DNA from: Odontesthes bonariensis
Lineage: Eukaryota; Chordata; Actinopteri; Atheriniformes; Atherinopsidae
DNA: 64,000 nucleotides
NCBI RefSeq assembly: GCF_027942865.1
Contig: NC_134525.1
Span: 28,395,657-28,459,656 of the forward strand
Direction of reading: 5' to 3'
Below, piece by piece: positions 33,515 to 46,370 of the stretch (position 1 is the stretch's first letter; every line of letters begins with the position of its first letter). The notes beneath the pieces are model-generated. The model was not told the origin of the DNA, did not search any database, and saw nothing but the letters and a program-made list of their open reading frames with translations. The translations under genes were made by a program, and so were the position numbers.

Positions 33515-34655
33515 ATTTAATACAAACCATGGCAAAAATTATGGACTCACAAAAATAAATAAAACACAGATGTAACACCAAACAATTTTACTAAAAAGCT
33601 AATCATCCAAGCTAAGATATATCCAATATCTTCATTAAAATTGTTGATTTTTTTGCATGGATTTCAGTTAAAGTAGATGAAGAAGAAATGGAGTCACTCA
33701 ATGAGGAGAAAAATCATTCTGGAATTATGAACCCAAGGGGAGGGCTTTTATGACAAATTGAATTATTTGAGGTATGAAATCTACAACTAAAAAAAAAAAC
33801 TATATTCTTCATCAATGAGGTTCCAACTTGCTTTCTTGTTAATTTCCACCATGATTTTTTTTAATCTAAATTGAGATCCCAACTGTTTTCTGGCCATGTC
33901 ATTTAGTTGATATGTATTTCCTGGAGAAAAGCTTGACCAGTCTTTGCTCTGTGGTAAGATGCATTGTCATCATGAAAAAAAAAAGCTCAGTATTATCAAA
34001 CCTCCTTTCAACTGGTGGAAAAGTGTCAAAAATGTGCATTTAATGTAGAGTAATGACTACAATCTCTGGGGTCCTTTATCTGACATCATCCCCGTTGCTT
34101 GTTTTCAGTAATCTTTATATGTTATATTGGACCTGCGCCAAACAAAAAGTTTTTGGCCCCAATGGCGATTCATCAAAAATATAACTTTCATCCAATCATA
34201 CACAGTCCAACACTGCTTCTCTTTAGCCCACTGCAACCTAGTTTTCTTCTGTTAAGGTTTTAATGATGGCTTATTGTTGATTTCTTACAGTTTAGTTACT
34301 AACATTGACTTCTGTTCCAGCCCATTTGTTTTCCATTCCTTTTACTTTGCATTTTCTATTTTCAAAGCATATTAAAGAGTTATATGGCTGTTATATGTGC
34401 AATGTTGTGTATAGTGCCTTGTGTATATGTTTGCTACTAGACAGACACCTTAATTTCCTTCGGGATTAATAAATGGTTCTCTACTCTACTCTATTGCCTA
34501 GAGTTTTCCATACTGATGCTTTGACGTCTCTCTTGGTCGAGACATTCCAATTTTGTTTGTACTTGCTTTGAATGTTAGCTGAATAGGAACAACCAATATC
34601 TTTTACACTCTTCAAGGGGCCAAACAGCCTATTTAATATTATCCTTTCAGAATCC
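33515..34655 (-). pseudogene. Tc1-like transposon relic
   Basis: The right side matches the reverse complement of a fish Tc1-like transposase gene: pieces such as 'TTTTAATGATGGCTTATTG' near 34258, 'GCTTTGACGTCTCTCTTGGT' near 34520 and 'AACCAATATCTTTTACA' near 34595. The left end has 'ACCATGGCAAAAATTATGGA', the start of a Tc1-like terminus. Stops and indels abound. It is interrupted at about 34370-34497 by another repeat. Confidence 0.6.
34370..34497 (+). repeat. LINE/SINE 3' tail inserted in the Tc1-like relic
   Basis: Contains 'TTTCCTTCGGGATTAATAAA' and a CTACT tail ('CTCTACTCTACTCTATT'). Tc1-like sequence continues on both sides. Confidence 0.5.
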
Positions 34656-35270
34656 CATGACAGTTCAAGCTAATATGACTAAAAAAAAGTTGCCGACGGC
34701 AGCTTTAACTCATTACAAGAAGGTAGGCCGGGGTTCAGGGCAGCGGGGCTGGGTGAGTGTTTCTTCTGTAGTTGTTGTTGAGTTGTTGTTTTTTTTGCTT
34801 GGTTTTCTCTTCTTTTTTTTTTTCTCCTGTAAATATTGTTGTATTTAACTTATCTTTATTCTGTATTTTTAAGGTAGGCTATGTTTTAGAAATCCAGAAT
34901 GCTATAAAGCTAAGAAATAAAACTGTTCTGTATCCTGTCTGTGTTTTGTTCATTTTTTTTTTACAAAATAACAGAAGCTGAATTAACATTCTCTAAGTGT
35001 AGTGAAGTCATTTATCCAGGGGTTGTATGTCTAAAACCCAGTGCCTAATAATGCGTGTGTTGTTATAAGGCAACTCTTTAACAGTGTGAGCCAACAGTGA
35101 CCTAAATGTAGTGTGATACAACAAACTGTACCACAATGTAGAAACCACTAAATAACACATCACTGTAAGGGCATAAATGTTATGATAGAAGAAGTGATGA
35201 CACTGTTCGGATATTTCATCACTGAATAATTGCTTAACTCCTTTATCCAAGAAATGTTCTTATAGACTTT
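34656..35270. other. No recognisable gene
   Basis: T-rich tracts and short ORFs without motifs. Confidence 0.4.
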
Positions 35271-35274
35271 ACTG

Positions 35275-36240
35275 TTATACAGGCGCCTCTCTTGTGGAAC
35301 CAGCTGTATATGTCCGGGAAGCAGACACCCTCTCTAACTTTAAGATTAGGCTTAAAACTTTCTTTATGATAAAGCTTATAGTTAGGCATGGCTCAGGTGA
35401 TCCTGAAACATCCCATAGTTAAGCTGCTTTTTAAAACCTGGACCTTATTTCTGGCATAAAATACGTTCATCTACTCATTGATAACAGTTTGGTGCTGCAG
35501 CGGTGCGCGTTGATTACATCATCCCGATAAGCCCCCGATAGCCCCCAATAACAACAATATGGCAGCTCTGAACTAATAGTAGTGCAATAGTACGTGTTAA
35601 TTCATTCATTCATCTTAAAGTATTGGTGAAATAAAGACAGATAATGCCTTATTTAGAGGCTGTATTGTCTATGCCCCGTTCACTCCCATTATATGGATAT
35701 ACGCGGATCTCGAGTGATCTAAATATAGTCCGAAGGACGCCGACTTTCACCAAACTGTTATTGGTGAGTAGATGAACATATTTTATGCCAGAAATAAGGT
35801 CAAGGTTTAAAAAAAACGAACTTCCCTTTAACTTGTGTTTCCCTGTCTCCACAGGAATCCTTTAAATGGTGTTTATTGTCCCCTCTGTCCTGTCCTCTCA
35901 AACCCCAGCTGTACAAGGCTTCTTGAGTGTGGTTCTGCCAGAGGTTTCTTCCTGTTAAAAGGGAGTTGTTTCTTTCCACAGTCACCTCATGCATGCTCAG
36001 GACAGGAGATTGGACAATCTCTTTTGTTGCAATCTGTTGGTTTCCTTAGCTAGGAAATTGTTTTTGAATTAGCTTTGTATGTATGAATTGGACTAATTTT
36101 GAATTGAATTCACTGGATTTGATTGGATTATGATTACATTTAATTTGACTCAAATTGGCTTGAATTGTACTGTGTCATTGAAGTGCCTTGAGATGACATT
36201 TGTTGTGATTTGGCGCTATATAAATAAAATGAATTTAAAT
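35275..36240 (+). mobile_element. L2-type LINE 3' end with nested foldback element
   Basis: The left part, 'GGCGCCTCTCTTGTGGAACC', and the following 'GAAGCAGACACCCTCTCTAA' match the C-terminal ORF2 end of the LINE at 28690-28760. The right part has the same 3' UTR ('TTTCTTCCTGTTAAAAGGGA' and 'GGCGCTATATAAATAAAAT'). The foldback at 35435-35827 splits it. Confidence 0.85.
35435..35827. mobile_element. Foldback MITE, TTAA-flanked
   Basis: Inverted arms start 'ACCTTATTTCTGGCATAAAA' on the left and end with its complement on the right, extending to 'CACCAAACTGTTATTGGTGA' near the loop. TTAA lies at 35431-35434 and 35828-35831. The right end reads AGGGAAGTTCG outward; the left end lacks this, probably deleted by recombination between two TTAAA stretches. 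Confidence 0.75.
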
Positions 36241-37400
36241 TAATTGCATCAGCCTATCCTATCAGCCTGCAGTTGTGACTTACAGATATTGTATGTATAC
36301 AATTAAGAAATATCAAATATGTTTAACTGTAATTCCTTTCATTTCTGCTCCATGTAAACATATTATATCAATGTGCATGCTGTAAAGAAATTGCCTCCTA
36401 TTCGTCTAGAAAAGAAGAAAACATAACATTTCATAATTAGAAAGGTACTTGCTATGCAACCGTTCGTCATTTGAACAGAAATGTCAAGTCTAAATTAATC
36501 TATAATAAAGTCAGAATACTATTAGAGTGACTGCATCGTTGAAAAAGACAGCCGAATTGAAAAGTAGTTTGTCCTTTTGTTTAAAATATCTTAATTTTCA
36601 TATCGGAGTTTTATTAACTTTACAACGGAGGAGTGTTATCTAACAATAGTTATATTTCTCAACGGAGTTTGGCAAAGAGTAGTCCATAACCTATAACGCT
36701 TCTGTATTAACCTTCATGAATGTTACCTAACTAGAAGTTGGAATGGGGGACTTTCTAACAGATTTTCCAATACTTTAAATTGGCACAGTTATAGATTAAT
36801 ACAGCAACAGTGTTAAAAACCTACCTTTTATATAGGTCAGCCTTTCTCCAACGTTAGGCTAAGACTTATGGAATCACCTAATATCCACAGGAGTGAAGGT
36901 TATCCAATTTCTAAAAAGCCCTAAAAGACTGGAAAACCTACTGTCTTGTATAAAAGCCTATACAATAATTACATTCACATTTTAAGCCTTTGGAAGTATT
37001 GCAAATTCTTCAGAAAAGCAATTACGTTACTATGTAGACTTGAGTCTATGCTAAATGCTACACAAGCCACTAGCTATAGCTTCTTCGTCATGCTCGAGAA
37101 GTAGTTTCTGCAATACCGCACCAGGAAAACCTTTCACATCGTCATCAACTGTTGACAGTTACATTAGCCTATGGACACTTCGTAAAATGTAGGACGTCGA
37201 CTGACAGTCCACTAAGCCAATAGGATTCCTTGTAAGATACGATCTTCTTCCTATCCTTAAAAAAGAAAAAAAAACTAAGGTTTAACGATTGACAGTATAT
37301 CTAGCAAGTCCAAAAATTAGGATTTAATGAAAGAGCCTGTAACTGCTACTGAAGTGAAAGTGGCAGCACCTTACACAAATCAAAAGCACAAGTGGGTGGA
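36241..37400. other. Intergenic between chchd7 and plag1
   Basis: AT-rich with no coding motif. It likely contains the unlocated 5' exon and promoter of chchd7, transcribed leftward. Confidence 0.4.
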
Positions 37401-37600
37401 ACTGTTTTAAAGTGGGCGTGGCCACCCCCTAGTGCGGTTGCATCGCAGCGCATACACAATGGCTGCTCGAAAGAGGAGAAAGCAAACAATTTTCAGGCCC
37501 GCCGCGTCTCGCAAAAAATATGAGAAAAAAATTATTAAAAATTCGGAAAACAGTTGAAAGTCCAGAAAAACTCAACAGAAAGGATGTTGAAGCGTCCAGG
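37400..37600 (+). promoter_or_regulatory. plag1: Probable plag1 first (non-coding) exon and promoter
   Basis: A GC- and CpG-richer patch ('GGGCGTGGCCACCCCCTAG', 'GCCCGCCGCGTCTCGC') leads to a strong donor, CCAGG|GTAAGT, at 37600/37601. It lies upstream of the plag1 coding exons on the same strand and divergent from chchd7, as in mammals, where the two genes share a promoter region. An upstream ORF (37459-37557) lies inside. The transcription start is not defined. Confidence 0.5.
37459..37557 (+). CDS. Upstream ORF in the plag1 5' exon
   Basis: ATG to TGA, 32 codons, very basic (MAARKRRKQTIF..., then KKYEKKIIK). It is fully contained in the presumed first exon. If translated, it would reduce ribosome access to the main start. 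There is no evidence of a conserved peptide; it could be chance. Confidence 0.3.
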   Translation: MAARKRRKQTIFRPAASRKKYEKKIIKNSENS

Positions 37601-40414
37601 GTAAGTTTGATGTAAATTAAAGTAACGGTTATTCAGTTCTTGATTTAAAATATCGGGGTTATTTAAATTATGAGAGAGGGTGAGCTGGGGAAAAAAAGTT
37701 TGTGTTAATCAGTACCCAGTTTCGGACCACAGAGAAAGCCAAGGGAGGGCATTAGTAATTAAAAAAAAAATATATATATATATATACATATATATATGTC
37801 ACTGGTGATATTAATGTCACGGTGCGTGTCCGCGAACATTAAGGATCTCGGGAATCAGTAGAGTGACAGAAAGTTGAGTTAAGTTGAAAATAGCCTCCTT
37901 ACTTAGTTTATTTTTTAAATATAATGAAACGGCCGTGCGATGATCACTGCCAGAACCAGGCGCACTTAGATTCTGAAATGAACACACATTTTCTAGGTGG
38001 CTTCACTCACATTTCTTCTTGCCTTACGTGTTCCTCATCGTGAGCACCGTTAACACTGCATCACAAGCATCTCTTTTTTTAAACTTTTAACGGGAAAATC
38101 AGCCGTGTAACGGCTCCGGCGAATATTTTGTCACGTTATTTCTTTTTCCTTTTTTTCTTTTTGCTATGTGCTATATAGGCTATCACAGTTTGACACAGGT
38201 AGACTGTTTAATCGGTAGAAGAGGGATGATAGTTCAGCTATGACACGCGATGAGGCTCCTAAAAAGAAAGAAGAAATTGATTGTCAATAAAGTTGCAAAA
38301 TGGAGGGAGAACTTCAGACATAGTAATTGGGCATGCCAAAGACTTTCTTTGGAAGCCTGCTTCCCAGCTGGTCGCAGGTAGTTTCTTGTTATGATCACAA
38401 GCTAACTTGAGTCGAGTGTGACTGGTGTCGCAGGTTGCACTGTGCACGTTACTAACTCGTAGGCTTTTTACTAGATCTGCTGAGGTCCTCTGCCTACAGC
38501 GTAGTCTACAGGAGACTGTCATGTTCTCAACGTACTCCGTGTTCCTAGTGTCAAACACAAGTTGTGTGGTTGTCTGTCAGAAGTTCACAGTGCAGATTTG
38601 TCGTTGGCTTAAACCAGTAGCCAGGATCTTCGTGTCGGTAGCGAGAAATGTGATACCGAAACGGTTATTAAAAGGAAGTATGTTGTCACTGTTGGCTCAA
38701 GTCTATGTTTACACCTGTCCTATATCTTAAACCAGAACTAAACGTCTCATCTCACGAGAAGTCAGTCTGGATGTGTTTATTGGTATGATTTAAAGAGCTT
38801 CAGAGGACAGATACTGACCTGGTTGCACATGTTTATCTTTACTGCACAATCTTAATGTTCTGTATAATTGAAATAAATTAATTTATCTTCCTCTGTCTCC
38901 ATGATGAAGATTATTTAGATTTTGGCCGTTTGCTTTACATCAGACCTTAGACTTTGTAACATTATGGGTCATTAATGCCGCAAAGAATTATGTTGACATG
39001 AAGTAGGATTGGCAAAAGATACTTTCAGGACATAGCTCATTCTCATTAAACATACCTTTAACCCATTATGATTAACTTTTTATTTTCATGAAACTTGCAC
39101 ATTCTTAAGGCTTTTGGAAAATATGTTTGTTAAAGTAACAAACTTGTATTTATAAATATTTAAATAAATATATAAACTTAGATTGTGTTAAAGGCAGTTA
39201 ATTTAATATTTTATTTGCAATGGCAAGTAAATCGGTTTATAATCCGTCTGCACTGCTGCCCCTTCTGTTTATGTTATGTCATAGTACAAATGCACAAGAT
39301 TTGTAGCAAATTTCTTTCTTTTTTTATGTTTCAAAATCTTTTGAAATTTGAATTATTGTATTTTCAATTAACTATATAACAACTTACATACTTTTTGATA
39401 AACTACAAAATTTGGTGCCAAAGCTGAAGACATTTTCTTCTTAAAATGTCTCACTTTGTTTTCTGTTGTATAATTTCTGACACTTTTACAATAAAGATTT
39501 ATAGATTTCTTCCCATCTCAACTGATATATGAAGTATCCTCATTCTTAAAGTTAAAACAAGCTGTGGGTAATGATGCAGAATGTATTTGTTCAATTTATA
39601 TTAAACTATTGCAGATTTTTAGGTAATATCAATATGATATGAATGCATAATAAATATAAATTATAATAGAATTTATTATTTTCAACAAGTTTATTTTAGC
39701 TTATATTACATTCTTTAGAATTTTAAGACGTGATAGTCCTTTATTATCACCATGTAGTTGGCCATTGTTGTTTATCGTCACTTAGTCATTTTCTTTCTAA
39801 ATATATCAATCGCTGTTGTGAGTGGAGTCAATCGTAGAGGTTTCAACTCAATAACAAAATGATTGATTCTTGTCACAACTCTGATTTTAAGGATTTTAAG
39901 TTGGAGAAAATCTCAAATGGGATTGCTGTAATATAGGCCTCATCCCACAGTCACATCGAGGCAAGGATTGTGCAAATTCTGTTCTGACGTCAACCCTCAT
40001 TTTCACGCTGTTTTCTGCTGAGTTGCATATTTTGTGAAAAAAAACTTTCTTTTTCCCAATTTGATTGGTATTCCAGAATTAAGTTCAAACTGTTCTTGTG
40101 ATGATAATATGATATGTCTCTATATGAGACTTTTTATTCATTTGATCTGAGAAGAAATGGTGGCAGATGGGATCTGTTTCTCAACTTTCTATCATGTTTG
40201 TGTACATATATGCCAGAACACTGGCATATATGTAGTCCTTTTCTTTAAAATGTCTTTTTTGGTGATATTTGTTTCTTTATCTTGATGTTGCAAGCTTATT
40301 GCCAAAGCTACAGTTCTCAAAGCGAATTTCTTTGAAATGCATGATTGAGTAATGAAACCGTCAGCAGAAAATGGTGTAGGTATTGCAGATTTTGCATGTG
40401 GTACCTTGCCTTAA

Positions 40415-41072
40415 AGGAGAACTGCGGTATTTTCAACATTAAGCCTCTTTTCTGAGTCGTCTGCAATGTTTTAGAACCCCCCTCACCGCTTTTTTGAATT
40501 TTACTGCTGTCTCCGGTATTTGCCTAATTTTGATTAATCTCAACCTGCTTCAGAATGGCAAGTCATATGCATGTCCAAAAAGGTCCGTAAAAGCACCATA
40601 AACGTCCATTTTCAAAATCATCAACTCACCGGAGTGGTTACTGGTGTGCACTGGTAATCCATATCAAATTTCGTTGCGAAAAGTTGCTTCTGTCGTGTTT
40701 TATTTGGCAGCTCGTTCATGCTCGAACTATTTTCTTAGCGATGGCGGAGTAATATCAACGAACATCCAGTACAAAATGTCAAATAAAACACGACAGAAGC
40801 AACTTTTCGCAACGAAATTTGACATGGTTTACCAGTGCACACCAGTAACCACTCCGGTGAGTTGATGATTTTGAAAACGGACGTTTATGGTGCTTTTACG
40901 GACCTTTTTGGACATACATATGATTTGCCATTCTGAAGCAGGTTGAGATGAATCAAAATTAAGCAAATACCGGAGACAGCAGTAAAATTCAAAAAAGCGG
41001 TGAGGGGGGGTTCTAAAACATTGGAGACGACTCAGAAAAGAGGCTTAATGTTGAAAATACCGCAGTTCTCCT
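40415..41072. mobile_element. Foldback element, TTAA-flanked (658 bp)
   Basis: TTAA lies at 40411-40414 and 41073-41076, with ends AGGAGAACTGCGG and its complement. The unit is an almost complete palindrome, with arms of about 270 bases ('GAGTTGATGATTTT', 'AAGTTGCTTCTGTCGTGTTT') and a loop near 40710-40770. It matches the 24003 element in size, target and end type, but the internal sequences differ, so it is another family. Confidence 0.85.
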
Positions 41073-42239
41073 TTAAGTTTCCAGTCAAATTGTTACGAGA
41101 GTACCTTTTTCTCCCACAACTTCATGTGTTTCCTGTAAAAACAAAAGCAAAGGAGGCTACACTCTCTCCTGAAAAGCTCAGACTGTTCTTATTGGTCAGT
41201 CCTAACAGCCTGAGTTGGCACTGGCCACCATTCTGCATCATCACTGCCAGTACTTTTGTGTTAATTCATAGTTATAAGGGAGGGACAAAACACTACTAAG
41301 TAGTTTTTAAATAATTTTCCATACAAACTTCATGAGCAGCTACAAAAAGAACACTTTTGTCATTGCACGTTCAAATCTTGACCTATTGGTGACCAATAGA
41401 TTTAAGTCCTGTAGTTTAAGGACTTTAATAACAGCAGCAGAATGTGATATGGTCCATGATATAAACACTTACATAACTTGTAATTGAGGTAGGCAGATCT
41501 TGTCTAGGCATAGAGAGACTGGCTGTAGCTGGAGGACACTGTTTATAGATTGAATGAAAAGTACATGATGATTAACATAAGTGTGTCAGAATAAATAAAC
41601 AAATCAGGTCCAAGATAATCAGTTTGCGTCAACTAGAGTGCATGAACCATACCTGTGCGGTTTTACATGTTGGAGCAAATTTAATTCTGATCATAAAAAA
41701 TCTACATCCAAAATTTTAATCATAGCCATATTACTTGTGTTCTTAATAGTATTATTACAAAACAGTTTTGCTGTTTTATTACTACATATATTCCATGGGT
41801 CTATACTGGCATTAAGTAGTTAAATGTATGATTAATTTCTATATTAATTTAAAGCACTGTTTTATTATACCAGTACATGAACTCATCATACAGAATTTCC
41901 CAGACTTGACCAAACAGTGCTGTTTGTGTAATGTGAACCACAAGGTATAGGCAACCCTTACACAGTATATTTTTATATACATTTACAGCTGTTTTTGATT
42001 TGATTCAATTTGAAATTTTATAATTTTTCAAGTTCTCAGACAGCCATAGCTGTCGAGTTATTCTACTTAACCAAGAATTCAGCTTGTCAAAATGTTGCTT
42101 GAGCTAAAGGAGTTAATTGAGAGGTAATGGAATTAATCCAGAGTATGAATCCAGTGGATTTCATAATTCAGAGCCATGACCTTCTGATATTTTCCTGACT
42201 GTCCTACATTGTACATTCCCCAGCCCATCAAACTTAAAC

Positions 42240-43079
42240 CAAATTAACACTATAATATTTCCATCCATCCATCCATTATCTTCCGCTGGTCCGGGGATCG
42301 GGTCGCGGGGGCAGCAGCTTGAGCAAAGAGACCCAGACGTCCCTGTCCCCGGCCACTTCCTCCAGCTCTTCTGGGGGGACCCCGAGGCGATCCCAGGCCA
42401 GCCGAGAGACATAGTCTCTCCAACGTGTCCTGGGTCTTCCCCGGGGCCTCCTCCCAGTGGGACGGGCCCGGAACACCTCACCGGGGAGGCGTCCAGGAGG
42501 CATTCTCACCAGATGCCCGAGCCACCTCATCTGACTCCTCTCGATGCGGAGGAGCAGCGGTTCTACTCCGAGCCCCTCCCGGATGACCGAGCTTCTCACC
42601 CTATCTCTAAGGGAGAGCCCAGACACCCTGCGGAGGAAACTCATTTCGGCCGCTTGTATTCGCGATCTCGTTCTTTCGGTCACTACCCACAGCTCGTGAC
42701 CATAGGTGAGGGTAGGAACATAGATTGACCGGTAAATCGAGAGCTTCGCCTTCTGGCTCAGCTCCTTCTTCACCACGACGGGCCGGTGCAGAGCCCGCAT
42801 CACTGCAGACGCCGCACCGATCCGTCTGTCAATCTCCTGCTCCATTCGTCCCTCACTCGTGAACAAGACCCCGAGATACTTGAACTCCTCCACTTGGGGA
42901 AGGATCTCATTCCCGACCCGAAGAGAGCATTCCACCCTTTTCCGGCCGAAGACCATGGTCTCAGATTTGGAGGTGCTGATGGTCATCCCAGCCGCTTCAC
43001 ACTCAGCTGCGAACCGCTCCAGTGAGAGCTGAAGGTCACGGCCTGACGACGCCAACAGAACCAAATCGTCCGCAAATAT
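42240..43079 (-). mobile_element. RTE-clade (Rex3-like) LINE 3' end
   Basis: A minus-strand reading frame of about 265 codons begins right at the catalytic FADD of the RT (43065-43076) and stays open: 'LVLLASSGRDLQLSLERFAA', 'FKYLGVLFTSEG', 'YVPTLTYGHELWV', and the C-terminal 'RPRTRWRDYVSRLAWDRLG' and 'LLPPRP'. An ATGG tail (CCATCCATCCATCCAT on plus) follows. It is 5'-truncated exactly inside the RT palm. The open frame suggests recent insertion. It is not a host gene. Confidence 0.9.
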
Positions 43080-44430
43080 TTAAAGAGCCATTTTCACTTT
43101 TCAGAACAATTTTGGAAGTTGCAGACAAATGACCCAGAATCAAAGTTTGATCGTCGGTCATCAAGTGTTATGCGTGAATACTTCAAAGACAAGTTTTGTG
43201 GGGTTCGCAGGCATGTCTCAGACTCTGGCCGATCTAGCTTGATAGATTTTCTGGAGCATTAGGCAGAAGAGGAGTGGGTGAGTGAGCTACAGCCATGAAG
43301 AATCTAAGAGACCGGGTCAGGAGACAAGATAGCAGAAAACACGTAAAATGAGCATAACAAATATGAGGTAGGGGATTGTGAAGAAATCATGTCGGACAAA
43401 CTCGATAGGAAGAGGCCTTGGAGAGAAACTGACAGTTCTCAACAACCACGTGAGCAAAACAGACTGAATCACAGGAGCTACTTATATCATAGAGTTGCAG
43501 TAATTGTAAGAGAGAGAGACTTTGTCAGCATGACAGCTGCAACGGCCTAATAAAAATCACTCTGACGAATCAGATGTTAAGTTTGATGGAACCCCCATCC
43601 CCCAAAAGAAAAATGATCACTTGTATATTGTGAACCAACTTGGACTCAAAAACTCTTGTCCATTAAAGAAGCACGTAATGTTGTGTGACATTGAAAATTG
43701 TTTGGCGTAAACCTGGGTTAGTGAGACTATGTGCGAGTTCATGTTGGTAAGGAAGTACAAAGGAAGGTAATGGTATTTCATGATTTCCCTTTAACTGATC
43801 TCTGACAATAATCCACTGAATAACATTTGTTTTATTATATTGTGATTTTTCAAGCACTTAAGAGTTTTACAGAAATGTAGAAATAAGAGAATAATGATGA
43901 AAAACAAAAATCTAAACTTTTTATCCTTTGACCAAGATTATTCAGAGCATGGCAAGACTGGCTCATTTCCCCATCTTTGGAAAAAGAGAGCATCGTCCCT
44001 TTCAAAATTTTATAGCCATCATTTTTGTAAAAATCTTAAATAATGTGATATCCATTAAAAGTATTTGTGTGTATTGTAAACGCAAAATCTTCTGAATTTT
44101 GAACACAAGGAAAACCTACCCATTGCATCACAATGGTGTGGTCCACTGTCTGCCTTACAGTCTCACTCTAAGTGTGTCAAAGACTGCTGAGCATTACTAA
44201 GTAGATTTACTGTAAAATTACTTAATGAGAAAAAATAAGTGAGATCAATGACAAGTCACAGAATGTTGATACCATACCATACCAGATGAATGTTCAGTAA
44301 CAGCCTGATTTTCTGCCAGTTATTTTTAAGATGCTCAGAGTACAGGGAAAAGGAGGGAAGATTAGCTTACTACATACATACATACATACATGCATTTTGT
44401 GATGGAACTTGATGTTTTTAGATAAAACAT

Positions 44431-44668
44431 CAATTTTAATCAACTGAACGTGACTTGTAATAATAATATTGTTTGAAAACAATATTATTGTTTTTTAAAA
44501 TGCTCTTGGTATGCCATACAGAGAAAAGCTGCCTTGTAGATGGAACCCAAGCCCATACCCAGCTTTTCTCTGTATGGCATTCTGTCATACCAAGAGCATT
44601 TTAAAAAACAATAATATTGTTTTCAAACAATATTATTTTTACAGGTCACGTTCAGTTGATTAAAATTG
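44431..44668. repeat. Long hairpin (about 100-bp arms, 28-base loop)
   Basis: Arms 44431-44531 and 44560-44668 are complementary, with one 8-base insertion (ATTCTGTC type) on the right. They include AATAATATTGTTT, which is itself nearly self-complementary. No known element ends or duplication were seen at the edges. Confidence 0.85.
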
Positions 44669-45289
44669 TTCTTCTGTGTTATCTGATAGCTTGGTCATCC
44701 TCTTTTTACTCACAAAGCTCCAGCAATTACTTTCCACTCCTTATAAAGAATCTGTTGTGTCCTTTCTGACCTTGTCTTTCAACCTTTCGGCAGTTGGCTG
44801 CTGATCACTGATCCATAGTTAATCTCCTCAGACCGGTTGATCTCCAGCCTGATGCATGTTTTTACCTTGAAAACCGACTAGATTCTATGTGGTGTTTCTG
44901 TGTCTGACTTCATGAACATGATGAGGAAACATCAATGATGGCAGTGAATCTGTCGACTCACGGAATGTATGAGACTCATTTACTACCTGCACTTGGAGAG
45001 CCAATATTTTTGTGAATTGATTTATGTTAACCCTTTAAAAACACTGCAATAGGTACAATTATCACCAATAACTGTCAACCAGAAAAAACAACCTCACAAA
45101 AAAACTGACAAATGAGGCATTTTAGTAATCCAGTGATCAATATTACCTCAACATAAACAGTGGTTAAAATTGCAAAGGTGCAAACAATCCAGTCCATGTT
45201 TAGTCCAGAAACATCATTACAACAGTAAATTCGCATGGACTGCAGCTGCAAAAATTTTGAATAGCTGGCAACATACATGGTTGTTTGCC

Positions 45290-45380
45290 ATCTGCCATGT
45301 AACGGACTGGCTACCTGTCTGAGATGTACCCTGCCTCCTGAACTGTGTTAGTTGAGATAGGCGCCACCCTGTCATGCCAC
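45290..45380 (+). repeat. Fragment of the tRNA-derived SINE 3' body
   Basis: 'ACGGACTGGCTACCTGTCTG' and 'GATAGGCGCCACC' are diverged matches to the segment at 4165-4235. Confidence 0.4.
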
Positions 45381-46260
45381 TGAAATTATTTTGTGTTTCT
45401 TATTGTTGTCCATAAACAGATTCTTGTGCTGTATCTTCCCATAAATTAAATGCTGACTGCAAGTTGCTCTTAAAAGAAGGAAAAATATATTATGTAAGCA
45501 TTTACGTAAATCATAAAGTCTTAAATATACAATTAGCTGTCTTAGCTTTCACATCTCGGGTAACTTTTTTTTAGGTTTGTTTGTAAGGCTGCTCTCTTAT
45601 CATTGTCATGCAAACAATGAAATGCTAACAAGCCAGCTTGTTCATTGAGTGGTTTATGGTTGATCCTAATTATGTGCCGAGTTTTGATGTCAAAATCCTT
45701 GGTAGTATATACTGGCTACAATCTTTTAGTTATCCAGGCAGATCTGGCAACAATATTGGGTTCTTTTTTTATTGTGGTGCAACTAAGAAGTCTGCTTGTT
45801 CATTTTTTTAATCTCGGAAACCAATTATCGACTATCCCTACTCACACTTAAACACAATAACCATGTGCCAGAAAATGAAGGGGATCTTAAGTGATGTGAT
45901 GTTTTTTTCTGATTTATTTGAACTTATCCCTAAAGTAATTTTTTTAACCTCACTGAATACCACAGTACACTGAAATCTGAATCTGAGTGGAGAGCACAAC
46001 TCATTAGAGGTCATGTAAAAGCAGACTGTGTGGACAAGTATCATTTCTACACAGCTTGATAAAGACGGGTATCTCATTGGGAGCCACATTAAGTGGAAAT
46101 TGTTTTGTGATGCAGACCTTGATGCGGTACTTGTCAATTAATTTTGACAGTGTCATTTATTCTTTCTGCTGCCATTACTTCAGTGAAAAACCTAAAACTG
46201 AACCATTCTGATGAACCATTCTTTCTCTTTCTCCCTTACTCTCTCTCTCTCTTTCTTTCA

Positions 46261-46370
46261 GGCCCCCAAATCCAGGCAGTGCTGAGCACAAAAAACTGGA
46301 TAGATTAGTTGCATCAGTAGTAGTCAGGCACTCTGCCCCTGTCCATGTAGCAGGTCTTCTTTAGGGTGCC
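46261..46370 (+). other. plag1: plag1 5' UTR portion of the first coding exon
   Basis: Follows a long pyrimidine tract (TCTCTCTCTCTTTCTTTCAG). It contains a short ATG-stop upstream (ATGTAG at 46345-46350). Confidence 0.6.

Larger units (their letters stand above)
37601..46260 (+). other. plag1: First plag1 intron (about 8.7 kb)
   Basis: Bounded by the donor at 37601 and the acceptor CTTTCTTTCAG at 46250-46260. It contains a TA-rich tract at 37770-37800, a foldback element (40415-41072), an RTE LINE 3' end (42240-43079) and a long hairpin (44431-44668). The mammalian gene has several 5' non-coding exons, so further small exons may exist in this span; I did not find any. Confidence 0.45.

Noticed and set aside
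42276..43064. 262-codon ORF as a host gene
   Set aside because: The sequence is the C-terminal reverse transcriptase of an RTE/Rex3-type LINE with its ATGG tail.
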